Source: Purpureocillium takamizusanense (Eukaryota > Ascomycota > Sordariomycetes > Hypocreales > Ophiocordycipitaceae). Taken from it: a stretch of DNA of 64,000 nt. The notes under the pieces were generated by a model. That model did not search any database. It was not told where the DNA came from and saw only the letters and a program-made list of their open reading frames with translations. Positions 32,351-42,185 of this stretch are shown here, in pieces; position 1 is the stretch's first letter; the number at the start of each line of letters is the position of its first letter. Where the stretch lies: NCBI RefSeq assembly GCF_022605165.1, contig NC_063068.1, forward strand, positions 186,001 through 250,000, in the 5' to 3' direction. The position numbers were made by a program, and so were the translations under genes.

Positions 32351-32687
32351 TTTCAAAAAGGGAGTTGTCCCTCGACCCCCACGTTTCAATAGACAGTCCC
32401 CAATCGTGGCCAGGCAGCCATTAATATCTTACGCACCTTAATTCCTACCTTTACTAGCCTTCTTATCGTAAATGTCTATAATAAAATAAAGATAAAAAGG
32501 ACATATACTATATTAACCTTAATCCTAGCCCTAACCCTAAATATTACTAAATTCTGTTGAGTTTTCTCACTAGCTATTATCGGGGTATATAAGGTATATT
32601 ACGAAACCTAGGTTAACAGTCGTATGCGCTACAATTTAAGGATTTGCTATTGAAACGTGGGTTCGAGGAATAACTCCCTTTCGGAAA
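32351..32687. mobile_element. MITE-like element with 42-bp terminal inverted repeats
   Basis: Left end 32351-32392 (TTTCAAAAAGGGAGTT through ACGTTTCAATAG) matches the reverse complement of the right end 32647-32687 over 42 positions with about five mismatches and one gap. The 254-bp interior is AT-rich, has no open frame of note and contains CCCTAACCCTAA near its centre. Size, inverted ends and absence of coding capacity fit a miniature inverted-repeat transposable element. A clean target-site duplication is not visible, so exact ends are uncertain. Confidence 0.65.
32529..32540. repeat. Two telomere-like CCCTAA units
   Basis: CCCTAACCCTAA preceded by the decayed CCTTAATCCTAG. Fungal telomeres are (TTAGGG)n, so this looks like a short interstitial telomere-type repeat, but two exact units can arise by chance in AT-rich DNA. 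Confidence 0.4.
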
Positions 32688-32918
32688 ACGCTAGGCGGTA
32701 GAGACACAGACCCGTTCAGTTTCACAGATCAACCCAGCGCATTATATAAGTTAGAGTATCATTCCGTCTAGATCTTGAACTCACACGATCCGACCCAGCT
32801 TCTCCGGAATTCGTTCGAACTTTTTCCAGCCTGCAAGGCACTTAACCACATCGACTACGTTTCATCTCGCTAGGTTGTTCGTATCAGACTCACACACACC
32901 CTCGTTGGTAGCTGACAG

Positions 32919-33450
32919 CTACTCTTCCTCCTCGTGAATAGTCGCCAAAGGCCGCTTTCGCTATTCAACGTTAGTCATGCCATTGCCACGCCAGCCAAGC
33001 CCGCCCCTTTGGTCTGTATTTTTCGCACTATTTCTTCTCCTACTCTCTTCTCCCCGCGTGACAAGGCTTTTAAAACGTACTTACAAGGCTTTTAGACCGT
33101 AATTTTACCGGCTTTCTCATGCATTCGCATACACTGCATTCTATCCGCTCGGCCTCGGTCACCAGGGTCATGAAACAGAGGCTGAGAGATTTGGTGCACA
33201 TGGCATTGGGCGGCACGCAAGACTCATTTGGGGGCACCTTGAGCGGGTTGCCCGATGCGTCCGTCTTCGGGCACCGGATCCAATACGGAACGTCGCCGCC
33301 TAGGTCCCACTGCTGCCAGGTTACGAGGTGTTCCGATCTGGACGTACGCTGCGTTTTCTTCGCCGCAGGAGTGTCGGTGGCGATTGCCGAGATGCCGAAG
33401 AAGCCGGCAGCCACGAGGACGAGGAGAAGAGAATAGGAGGAGGCGGGCAT
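32919..33450 (-). CDS. Small secreted cysteine-rich protein B
   Basis: Two exons (33450-33085, 32960-32919) give 135 residues. A signal peptide spans about residues 1-24 (LLLVLVAAGFFGISAIA). Seven cysteines follow: Cys60-x17-Cys78-x6-Cys85, Cys92, Cys105-x2-Cys108-x-Cys110, with CVPPNAMC corresponding to CFPPYAKC of protein A. The intron (124 bp) has a GTAAGT donor, CTAAC branch and ATAG acceptor, is phase 0 and begins twelve codons after the last cysteine. The second exon adds a short Arg/Glu tail ending HEEEE. Unspliced, the frame would stop at 33070 after 126 residues; the signals favour splicing. Function is unknown; it is probably an extracellular effector-like protein and a diverged duplicate of protein A. 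Confidence 0.75.
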
Positions 33451-34571
33451 TGCTGGTGGAAGCCAGGAGAGTTGTACTGTAAATTGCGACTGTGGCAAGA
33501 GATGTGACTCGGGTGAGTGTTCCTGCAACGGTGACTCCCGAGGTATGACTTGAACAACTTCGGCTCTCCTCCCTTTTATACTTTTCAGGATGACCCCAGC
33601 GCTAGTGGACGCTACCAAGGCTCCTCAGGCGAAGATGGCCCGTGCAAGACGAAGAGACAGACTGCCGCCGACGACCCGGGCGTGCGATGACAGCAGATAC
33701 GAGATGGCGGATGCACAAAATCATGCAGAGTGATTGCCTATTCAAGCCATCCGATCTCAGCCTGTCTCACGAGACCTGCGAGTGCGCCAATCATATCGTA
33801 TCGTACCATATTCAACGAGCCATGCGCCTGGACTCCGGCACACCCGCCCATTTCTGTTGGCCCGATATGTTCCTGATACCGGTGCCATGAGGAGCCTAGT
33901 ATTTCCAAGACGTCATCGTACTTTTCTGGTACATGCGCGTGATTTTTCTCAGGGGCTTTGTGGCGCTCTTGGAATCTACATGGCAGAGAAAGCATCAAGA
34001 TGCCATTACGCGACAGATATCATCAGGTTTCGCATCAGCACGGGGCCAAAGGTCAGGTAAGAGAGCTACTAGTTAGTACGTATTTCGTAGCATCTACAGC
34101 ATTATCTCAGACAAGTTTGTCCACGTCCCAGAGAGTGGGAGTCTAGGGTTCGAGTCGTGATATGCCCACTCATGCCATATCATGGGGAGATTATATCTCG
34201 GTCATCGTCGTTGTCGACTGATGTGCCCAATCATATCTCGAACGTTGGCGGGAGAAGGGATTAAGTCCCCAAGCGAGGCGCCGACGCAATTTCCCAAATA
34301 CAGAAGTACAATGCCCGTAGCAGTTTGAAGCTATTACGTGAACTCAAGCGTTGTCTTGTACAGTATACTTGTTACGAAATTATATTGCACGAAGTCCGTG
34401 ACTCAAATTATGTCGTGCAAGTCACTTAGTGCTCACGTGACAGCGCGTTCCCCCTCAACACGCCCCAAGAGCTCCCCTCTACGCGACACCATCACCTCCA
34501 TCCAATCCTCCCTTTTGTTCCCTATCACTGCTATCGGAGGCGACAACAAATAGCGCTGCGCCCTATCCGGC
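33451..34571. other. Divergent intergenic region, no gene seen
   Basis: Promoter of secreted protein B on the left and Rev7 leader on the right. Between them is AT-richer sequence without a convincing frame. Confidence 0.6.
33571..33580 (-). promoter_or_regulatory. Candidate TATA box of secreted protein B
   Basis: TATAAAAGGG on the minus strand, about 121 bp before the ATG at 33450, followed by AGGAGAGCC. Confidence 0.5.
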
Positions 34572-35601
34572 ATGTCCACCTCGGCCGCCGCCGCCGCCGC
34601 CGGCCCCGCGCCGCCCCCCGACGACTCGGACGACGCCCCCATCTCCCTCCCCCCCCCACAGACCTCCGCGCTCCTCTCCTCCTTCGCCGCCTTCCTCACC
34701 ATCGCCCTGCACACGCTCCTCCGCCACCGCCGCCTCTACCCACCCGAAACCTTCCTCCTCGCCACCGCTTACAACCTCCCCGCCTACCAGTCGAGGCACC
34801 CGGACGTCTGCGCCTGGGTCCGCGACGCCGTCGCCGCCGTCTTGCCCCAGCTCCGCCGCGGCGCCGTCCGCACCGTCGCCCTCGTCGTGCACCACCCCGA
34901 CGACCTCGCCGTCGCCGAGCGCTGGGTCTTTGACCTCTCGGGCTTTCCGCGCGAGGACCTCGACGACCAGGGCCGTGGTGCTGATGGTGGTGGTGGTGGT
35001 GCCGTCGGGGGAGGAGGAGGAGGGGGTTGGAACAGGAAGGGCAGGGGTGGTGTCGGCGCGGCCGCGGCGGAGGAGCGGAGGAGGAGGAGGATGGTGATGT
35101 TGTATCGCGGCATGGGTGGCGATGATGATGATGACGGTGCCGTCAACTGGACGGACGTCAACGAGGCCTTCAGGGGTGCCTTGCGAAGGATAGCCTACGC
35201 GGCGGAGACGAACCCCCCGCCTCCCGAAGGCAGCACTTTTACTCTCGCCATCGAGCTGCACGACGAGGCTCCTGCCCCGATCGAGGTTTGTCAATTCAAA
35301 TCCCCCCTCCTTAGGTTCCGTATCCCTTCCATCAGGGCCACCGAGGCAACAGTAGCTCACGCGCAATAAACAGCATCCCCAGCTCTGGATTCCCTCGCAG
35401 CCTGACCTTCAGCCCCCCACACTGAGTAACCCCTTCACAGGGTCTGCTCTTGGCGGCGCCTCCACCACGCCCATCCGCGCCGTCCAGGCAGGTCCACTCT
35501 TCTTCGAGTGCCGGTACGAACAGGGCAAAGAGAAGAAGCCGACATCAACGCAGGACAGCGATGCTGTAGAAGACGATTCGCAGTTCTCAATGTATCGCTG
35601 A
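34572..35601 (+). CDS. REV7: HORMA-domain protein, DNA polymerase zeta subunit Rev7
   Basis: Two exons (34572-35285, 35374-35601) give 313 residues. The HORMA fold starts near residue 33 (LSSFAAFLTIALHTLL, then LYPPETFLLATAYNLPAYQ, typical of Rev7/MAD2L2) and continues with AVRTVALVV and ERWVFDLSGFP. A Gly/Arg-rich insertion (~residues 137-180) separates the first half from VNEAFRGALRRIAYAAE and LAIELHDEAPAPIE. The second exon supplies HPQLWIPSQP, then TPIRAVQAGPLFFECRYE, the safety-belt part. Rev7 is the non-catalytic subunit of translesion polymerase zeta in the nucleus. The intron (88 bp) is phase 0. Without splicing the frame would end at 35369 and miss the safety belt. Confidence 0.88.
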
Positions 35602-35948
35602 AAGAGCTATGGATGACGAGGTAAGAAGCCTAGTAGGGAGAGTGCACCATTTCGTAGCATAGCGTGGCGTATGGGTACTGTAGTCTGTACTTGCGACTCG
35701 ATTCCAAGTCGTGGTCATTTCCACGTCTCAATTTGTGCATCCCTACAGTGACCGCCTGAACCAGACCGATCCCGTTTCTGTACAGAGCCCACCGCGCACC
35801 GCCCGCCCAGTCCATATAAACCCAGTGCCGGTCAGACTCCTATGCTGTGCGTAGACAGAACTCAACCAAGTGTACAACACTCTATACAAAGTACCCAACA
35901 CAGTTCGCGGGTGCACATGTCGTCGGCACCGTCAGGAAATGCGACGCT
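35602..35948. other. Convergent intergenic, no gene seen
   Basis: 3' flanks of rev7 and the RhoGEF gene; nothing else recognisable. Confidence 0.6.
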
Positions 35949-38900
35949 TCACTCCAAGCTTTTGAGCGCCGCCCGCAGGCTCGCCATGTCGCGCTTCAGT
36001 CGTGCATTTTCCTTCTTGAGTCGCGCCGTCTCCTCGCTCTGGTCCTTGAGCCGCGCCAAGAGCTCCTCACTGTCATCCTTGCCTTTGCCCTTGAGCGCCT
36101 TGACAATCTTGGCCAGCTCGCCGTTAAAGCGCTCATACAGCAGCTCGTTTTCTGCCACCGCTTCCTTGTGCAGCTGGTCCACCGCCCGCATCTTCACCTC
36201 GGTCGACTTCACCGTCGTCTCCATGGCACGCTGCATTGCGGCCTGCTTGTCTGTGAGCTCGCGCAACACCGCCGGAATCCTGTTCTCGAGCGCCTTAACC
36301 GACGCGCCCAGTCGCCGCACGTCCGCTGTCTGATTGCTGCCGTCGCTGTGGTCGAGGCGTGCCATCTCGGCACCGATTCGGGACATCTCAGACTGCAGAG
36401 ATGCGTCCGCGTCTCCAACCGCCTTTTTCTCCGTCTGCAAGCGCTCGCGCAGCCTCTGTGGCGATTGTAGGCGCAACTTCATCGTCGCGGTCCTAGTCGG
36501 GCTAGACGGCCGTGTTGGGGAGTCTCCCCCAGAGGTGGCAGGTCGCGCCGGCTTAAGTATAGGGATGCTCGTTGACGAGAGCGTCTTGGCGTGACTCCGA
36601 CGCTTAATCGGCGAGTCCTGGGGTCTCGAAGGAGCGGGTATCTTGGCCAGCGGCTCGACCTTGGGCGCCGTCTCCGGTCGCACTAGGGGCGGTCCGATGA
36701 TCAAGGGCGTGCTTGCAAAAGGGTCGGCATAGTTTTCCTTTGATCGCGGACTCTTCAGAACGTGCGCCACGTTAGGGCTCACCGGTATCCTAGAAGGTGC
36801 TGCGTTCTTGGGGCTCGTAACCGGCGTCGTCGCGTTCATCTTGCCAGAAGTCTCCCTAGTCGTCTGGAGCGGCTCGAGCGGCTCGTCATCGATGGTAGCA
36901 GACGCCATCAAGCTCTTCAAGTCGGACAGAGAGCTGCGGCGCTTCTTTTTGCTGCGCTTGGACCCTGCCGGGTTGTCCGGAGGCTCTCCAATGGTGTCGA
37001 GCGGGAAGTCGAGTCGATGAGAGCTCGCCGGCCGCTGTGGCGCCTCGTCAAAGGCCCCGGCAAGCGGAGGTCGGTCACGCGACCCAGGCCGCTTGAGCAG
37101 ACCCCTCGGTATCGTGTTGTCGTCGATCGATCGTGTACGGCTCATGACTCCACGAGACAAGCTCGAAGCTTCGCCAGTAGCGGGATTCCGGTGCTTGCTG
37201 AGCGAGCGCCACACCGATGGCCTCTCCTCCTTTTGATTCTGTCTCAGGAGCATATCAAGGCCAAACTTGCGGCGCAGTGACGATGTGTTGGAAGTTATGG
37301 AGGCAGTATGTGCTCTGGGACGTGTGCCGGAGCTGATGGAGTCGATGCTAGATCCTGCAAAGTTGAGTGTGTGCTGCATCCACGGGTCCTCAAAGATTTT
37401 GTCGCAGTCTTCTACCAGACGGTCGAGCAGGTTGATGTAGTTAGGCGCCGTGCCATCCGTGACCAGAAGCTCCGCAAACGCCAGCGTCAACGCACCGCGG
37501 TCGCTGTCATTACCACATCCATCGAGCAAATCGGCCAGCAGCTTGATCAACGCCGTGAACGCTCTGCGATTCTGTGGTGCCATCTCCTTAAACAAATAGT
37601 TGACAAAATCCGCAAAATTTCCGGGGACTCTCTTGTTCGCCCGCTCTTGCAGTGAATCGAGTGCCTGCATCGTCATGACTGGGCCCATCTGCTCTGCCCA
37701 GGCCATTCTGATAAAGTTTTCGAACGCAACGAATATGACTTCGGTACCAAGGTCGCTTCCTGCCTCGTAGTCGAACGGGCTTTCGATCAGTCGGTTGTAC
37801 AGGTCGTTGACGGTCAGCTCGTCCACAAGAGACCTGTTCAACAGCGTGCGGCCGATGATGGAGCCCTTGCGTCCCTGGAGGGCGGCAATGTATCCCGTAA
37901 ATGTCTGCTCGAGCCTCATCAGGGGGTTCTCCGGACGGCTGTCGGCTGTAGCCGGGCGCTCATCTTTGCCCCTGATGGACCCAAACATCGAGTGGTGGCT
38001 CTCAGTGCGGTGCAGCGACGGCGTATGCTGGTGCTTGTTATTCGTCACAGTTATCTCCGGCGTGTTGCTGTTCGACCCGCCTCCCCAAAGGTTGGAGAGG
38101 AGCTTGACAGGAGACGCGGCAAGGAATGACCGCGTTTTTTCCACTCTATTGGACAAACTCAATCCACGAATAGTCTTGGTATAGTATGAGACCAGCGCGG
38201 CCGTGAGGTTCATGTTGGCGAGGTCGAATTGCGTGCTTAGGAGTTGGATAACTGGCCACAATTAGCATAAATCCTTTCCACGTGGATGGGTAACTTACTC
38301 CTGCGCGACATGGTCGGCAATAAGTCCTCCAGCGCCACGTCGTCCTGATACTGCTTGCCGTTTAGCCCCACAGTGAGTATCGATACGCGCTTCATGTTGC
38401 CGCTCGACAAATTGACCACGATCTCGACGCCATAGTGTCCTACAGGCGCACCCTTGGTGCCCTTCTCGTGATCGACTACGATCCTGATTGATGCGGGCTC
38501 CCGTCGACCCTCGATGAGCTGGTGCGCTCCCTCTTGGAAGACGGCAGCGTGCAGTCCGAGGCTACTGTCCTGCATGCGCACAGAACGAAGCGTCCAACAG
38601 GGATTTTCGCGTTCCGCTTCTGAGAAACGCGCCTCCACTCGGGCTTTGACGATATCCTCTGCCCATTTGGCGGCCTTGCCCTCAAATGCCTCCTGCAGCA
38701 TGAAGCAGCGAGATGTAGGTGACTTGCTCAATTTGTGCTCGCCAGTATGCGCACCCTTCATGTCCTGCGTCGACGTCATCCACACCAGTGTCCCATCAGA
38801 CGACTCAGTGAAGCGCACATCTGCCAAAGTATGCCATCCCGTGAACGCAAATTCATAGGAAGCTGTCCCGCCGGCTGCGTTGGTCATCGAGATCAACAGT

Positions 38901-40549
38901 TCCGCCGCCGACGGCTTGTCAATCTCCCGCAGGAGATCTCGCCCAGTCATGCTGGCCCCCGTCTTCTTGAGCACAACAATGCAGTCGGAGAACAGCAAGA
39001 ACATGCCTGCTGCTTCTACCTCACTAGCAGGAGACTGGAACGGAGGGGTCAGTTCCAGGAAGTCGGCTGCCAGGACCAAACGGCCTTGCGGCTCGAATTC
39101 CACGGGCCAGGCTTCAACCATATTTCGAAGTCGGCTGACCACATGAGGCTTGTCGGGTAGCGGCTCATCCATAGAACAGATATTGGTTATGATATCCCGG
39201 GCCTTCAGCATGGGCTGTAGGGCCGGATGGGTCATGGGAAGTGACCCCACAATTTGGTCGATGAGGAGACTGTATCGAGGCAGTCGCTGCACGGGCTCGA
39301 TGAGAATGGAGCGAACAGTCTGTTCGCCTGTTTGGTGAACGCGCTGCCTGAAGCTTGACTGCTGGTCGAGGAACGAGTTGAGCAGGGTCGGGAAATGCTG
39401 GCTGGCTTTGATGTAGTTTTGGTAGCATTCTGTAAATTTCGGGAACCATTCCAAGAACAAGCGCGCCATGGCCAGGGCGCCGCTCGGGTCGCGTATCCGC
39501 GGGGAGTTCCCTAGCTTAGAGCCTAGGATGTTGGGCGTTGTAGTCTCCATGTCTTTGGTCGCCTCCTCCTCCGACTCGTCCATAATCTTCCGAAGCTGTT
39601 GGACAAACTCCGAGTTGACCTGCAAGATGCTGTCCGCGGAAGGTGGAAACAGCCTCCCGAGTTCCTCCTCGGACGGACTCAGGCTATCCGGTGACCGTTT
39701 CTTGGCCGACTCTCGGAAGTCACGAGCAATGTGGTGCACCAGCTCACCAAGTTTCATGACGTAGCGCTCCTCCGTGTCGACAAGCTCAGCCAGTTTCATC
39801 CTCAGCTCAAACTTCTGGTCCTTGGTGAATGACTTGCTTCGGTTCAAGGCCGTCGGCTTGGACGGTGCCCGACGCAGTCGACTTGTGGGTAGGAATACCG
39901 GTTCGCCGAGAAGTTTCACGAGCGGCGTGTAGCCACCATACTGGCGCAATGTCGGATCAAGTATGTCGTCCTCATCGTCAGGTACCTCTTCGTAATCGGT
40001 GGGTTGTAGCGGCACGATGGTGCCGGGCGGGAGCACGAAATCGACGTCGACATGGCTCACATGCTGGGTTTGGAGCGCCTCGTTGAGCGCTGTGATAACG
40101 GAGGTCGCATTTTCGCTTTTGGTCATGGTAGCGACCAAGTCGGCAGCGTGCTGCTCGCCAAAGAGCGCAGGCGCGCTGCCAGGTCGTTTGCCCCTGGTGG
40201 GATACGCATTGCGCAGGTATGTCTTGACGCCGTCCGAGAGCTCGTTGAAGTACTTGAAGAGGCCAAATGCAAGGCCACGATAGACCTCGTCGCCCTGGAA
40301 TTCGCGGGGTAGGTGGTTGACGACGGTGTAGAAGGGTGAGTTGGGCGAGATGGTGACGCGTGGAAAGGACTGGAAGCCGGCGGGCGAGAGAACATGGAGC
40401 TGGACGCGGGAGCTGTTGTGCGTGTAGTTGGCCGTGGTCGAAGGCCCGTGGAAGACGAGGACGGGCAGGTGACCGAGCAGCGGGTCCGAGGCATGGTAGA
40501 GAACGACGCTCTCGGGCGAGAGCGCCAGGTCGTCGGTGACGCGAACCAT
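35949..40549 (-). CDS. Rho guanine-nucleotide exchange factor (DH domain), 1517 aa
   Basis: Two exons (40549-38299, 38251-35949) joined across a 47-bp intron, phase 1. The Dbl-homology domain lies at about residues 245-450: KFELRMKLAELVDTEERYVMKLGELV starts it and VRSILIEPVQRLPRYSLLIDQIV is its most conserved helix. A PH-like region follows (about 470-610: GRLVLAADFLEL, MFLLFSDCIVVLKK). The second exon opens with a helical ~250-residue region (ENFIRMAWAEQ, RAFTALIKLLADLLDG) that has the feel of a GAP-like helical fold, then a long Ser/Pro/Arg disordered stretch and a C-terminal coiled coil (KKENARLKRDMASLRAALKSLE). It should activate a Rho/Cdc42-type GTPase and act in polarity, septation or wall integrity; which GTPase cannot be told here. 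Confidence 0.85.
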
Positions 40550-41565
40550 GGTCCCGTCAACGGGCCGCGCTCATGCTAGAGGCGTCGGGCCGGCCTCGAG
40601 CGATGAGGTGTGTGCAGGCGCGTGAGCCGTGCCGGCTGGTATTTGTTGTCTCTGGCCAAGGGTGTGGCCCGTCGTCGCTTGGTCGCGGTCGGAGGAGGGG
40701 GCCGTCTAATCGGTCGCAGTCTCTTCGTTACGACGTGAGCGCGCGGTGCCTGTCGATGCCGTGCGCACAACAACGCATGAACGGAGCGGGTCCGGTGTGG
40801 GCCACCTCACGCAGGCGGGCGTTGAATGGTGACGCCGAGGCGTACAGGTAAACATGTACTACGTACGTATGTATGATGCGAGAAGGATTGGATGGCTCGC
40901 GTGCGAGGCTTTTGTCGATATGCAGCCCACACGGAGGCGATCGGGGAACCACGGTGGCGCAGGGCGCTCAAGCCCAGGTAGACAAGGCGCGCGACGGGGT
41001 CAAGAACAGACAAGGGCAGGGGGTATTTACAGAATAAAGGCTATGCGCGATGCCGGTGATGCCACGGGGTGAAGAATAAGATGGGTAAGCGTCCCTGCGC
41101 TGTGGTGAGACCAGCCGAAATGGGGTCCCTTTTCCTGTCCGAACACTCGCTGTATGTAGTTTACGTCCTGCAAACGAGCGGTCAAGCGAGGCAAGTACGG
41201 AAGATCATGGATCCCGGCAGGCTAGACGCGTCAAACGCGTCAGGGCCAGTGCGATCGGACCCAGCACTGACTGCAGGTGGCTTCTTGGTTTGTTGGCCTG
41301 CTAAAAAAAGCACGAGTGGGCCCCTGACCACTGAACCCCGTCCCGCCATGTAAACAACGCTGTGCCGAAAATGGATGGAGGGGCAGCAGCCCGCTTTATT
41401 ATCCCTGAACAACCCCGCCGACGATGTCCTCCAGGCCCCTCACTGTCTGTCAGTATCTAGACCTCACTCATTCGCTACTCACGCCCTCGTGCCCGCTGCA
41501 CTCATCATGAGATTGATGCATCACTTGTCATAGCACTGCATCTAGTGCAAACGCCAAAAGCCATC
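40550..41565. other. Divergent intergenic region, no gene seen
   Basis: About 1 kb between the RhoGEF start and the dcc1 start. Frames are short and without motifs. ACTACGTACGTATGT lies near 40859. Confidence 0.6.
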
Positions 41566-42020
41566 ATGAGCCAGGAGCAGGGGATAACTCTCCTCCACCT
41601 GCCGCACGATGCGGGCTACCGCCTCGTCGAGCTGCCACCCGAGCTTGAGTCGTTACTCGAATCTGACGCCGCCCCGGTGTAGGTGCTATGTGATCCCCCT
41701 CCTCTCCATCTCGGGACCAACACTTTGGGTATCTTATATCTGACAACCGCAGTCTCACTCTCGAATCGTCAGAATCCGCCGCGGTGCTCAAGACGGCCGA
41801 CAAATCATATGCGATGCGGCAGAAGAACACTTCGAACGCTCTATTTCTGATTTCGCCGAGCACGCCGTCCTCCAACCCTCAGCCCGGCCTATCCATCATC
41901 TCAACCATACAGGAAACTGTCGAGCTCGACGCCGTTCCTGAGTCGACCGTCAACAGGGGCCCCTTGAAAGATACGGGTAGCAAGGGCAAGTGGCATGAGA
42001 GATTTGGAAAAAATCGCTAG
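41566..42020 (+). CDS. DCC1: Dcc1-like sister-chromatid cohesion protein (short form)
   Basis: Two exons (41566-41678, 41753-42020) give only 126 residues. The sequence matches the N-terminal part of Dcc1, a subunit of the Ctf18-RFC clamp loader in the nucleus: ITLLHLPHDAGYRLVELPPELESLL, then VLTLESSESAAVLKTADKSYAMRQKNTSNALFL. Dcc1 of yeast and animals is roughly 350-400 residues; here the frame ends soon after with a basic tail (KGKWHERFGKNR). The intron donor GTAGGT is phase 2 and removes an in-frame TAG. No further domain-bearing frame follows before the convergent rad4 gene, whose stop lies 165 bp on, so the protein is truncated relative to the family or naturally short in this lineage. 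Confidence 0.75.
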
Positions 42021-42185
42021 CCTCAAGGACCTTTATTACGAATACAATGCATCCGAAAGTAACAGCTCCAATGCAGCCACACAGGATAAGTGGCATCTAT
42101 ATGTGATATTGGGTTTCCTAACATGCGTCGCGTTGTATACTGTACTATTATTGGTCGTTGGCAGCGTCTGAGTTGACCCATTTGA

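Larger units (their letters stand above)
31511..32918. other. AT-rich, repeat-bearing spacer between the two secreted-protein genes
   Basis: 1.4 kb with no gene. Base composition drops to clearly AT-rich from ~31.9 to ~32.8 kb, unlike the GC-rich surroundings. It holds degenerate repeats (32041-32350), a MITE-like element with 42-bp inverted ends (32351-32687) and two telomere-like CCCTAA units. Composition and repeats suggest old inserted DNA, possibly altered by repeat-induced point mutation. Confidence 0.7.

Noticed and set aside
32760..32856. Possible tRNA-derived SINE on the minus strand with A-box-like TGGTTAAGTG and B-box-like GTTCAAGATC
   Set aside because: Boxes are degenerate, spacing is ambiguous and no poly-A or simple tail or flanking duplication is visible.
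32919..33618. Longer N-terminus for secreted protein B from 33618
   Set aside because: No ATG in frame before 33450; the extension would bury the signal peptide and overlap the TATA box.
34118..34165. tRNA-like B box (GGGTTCGAGTC) suggesting a tRNA gene
   Set aside because: No acceptor stem, D arm or anticodon stem pairs around it; the T-stem bases do not pair.
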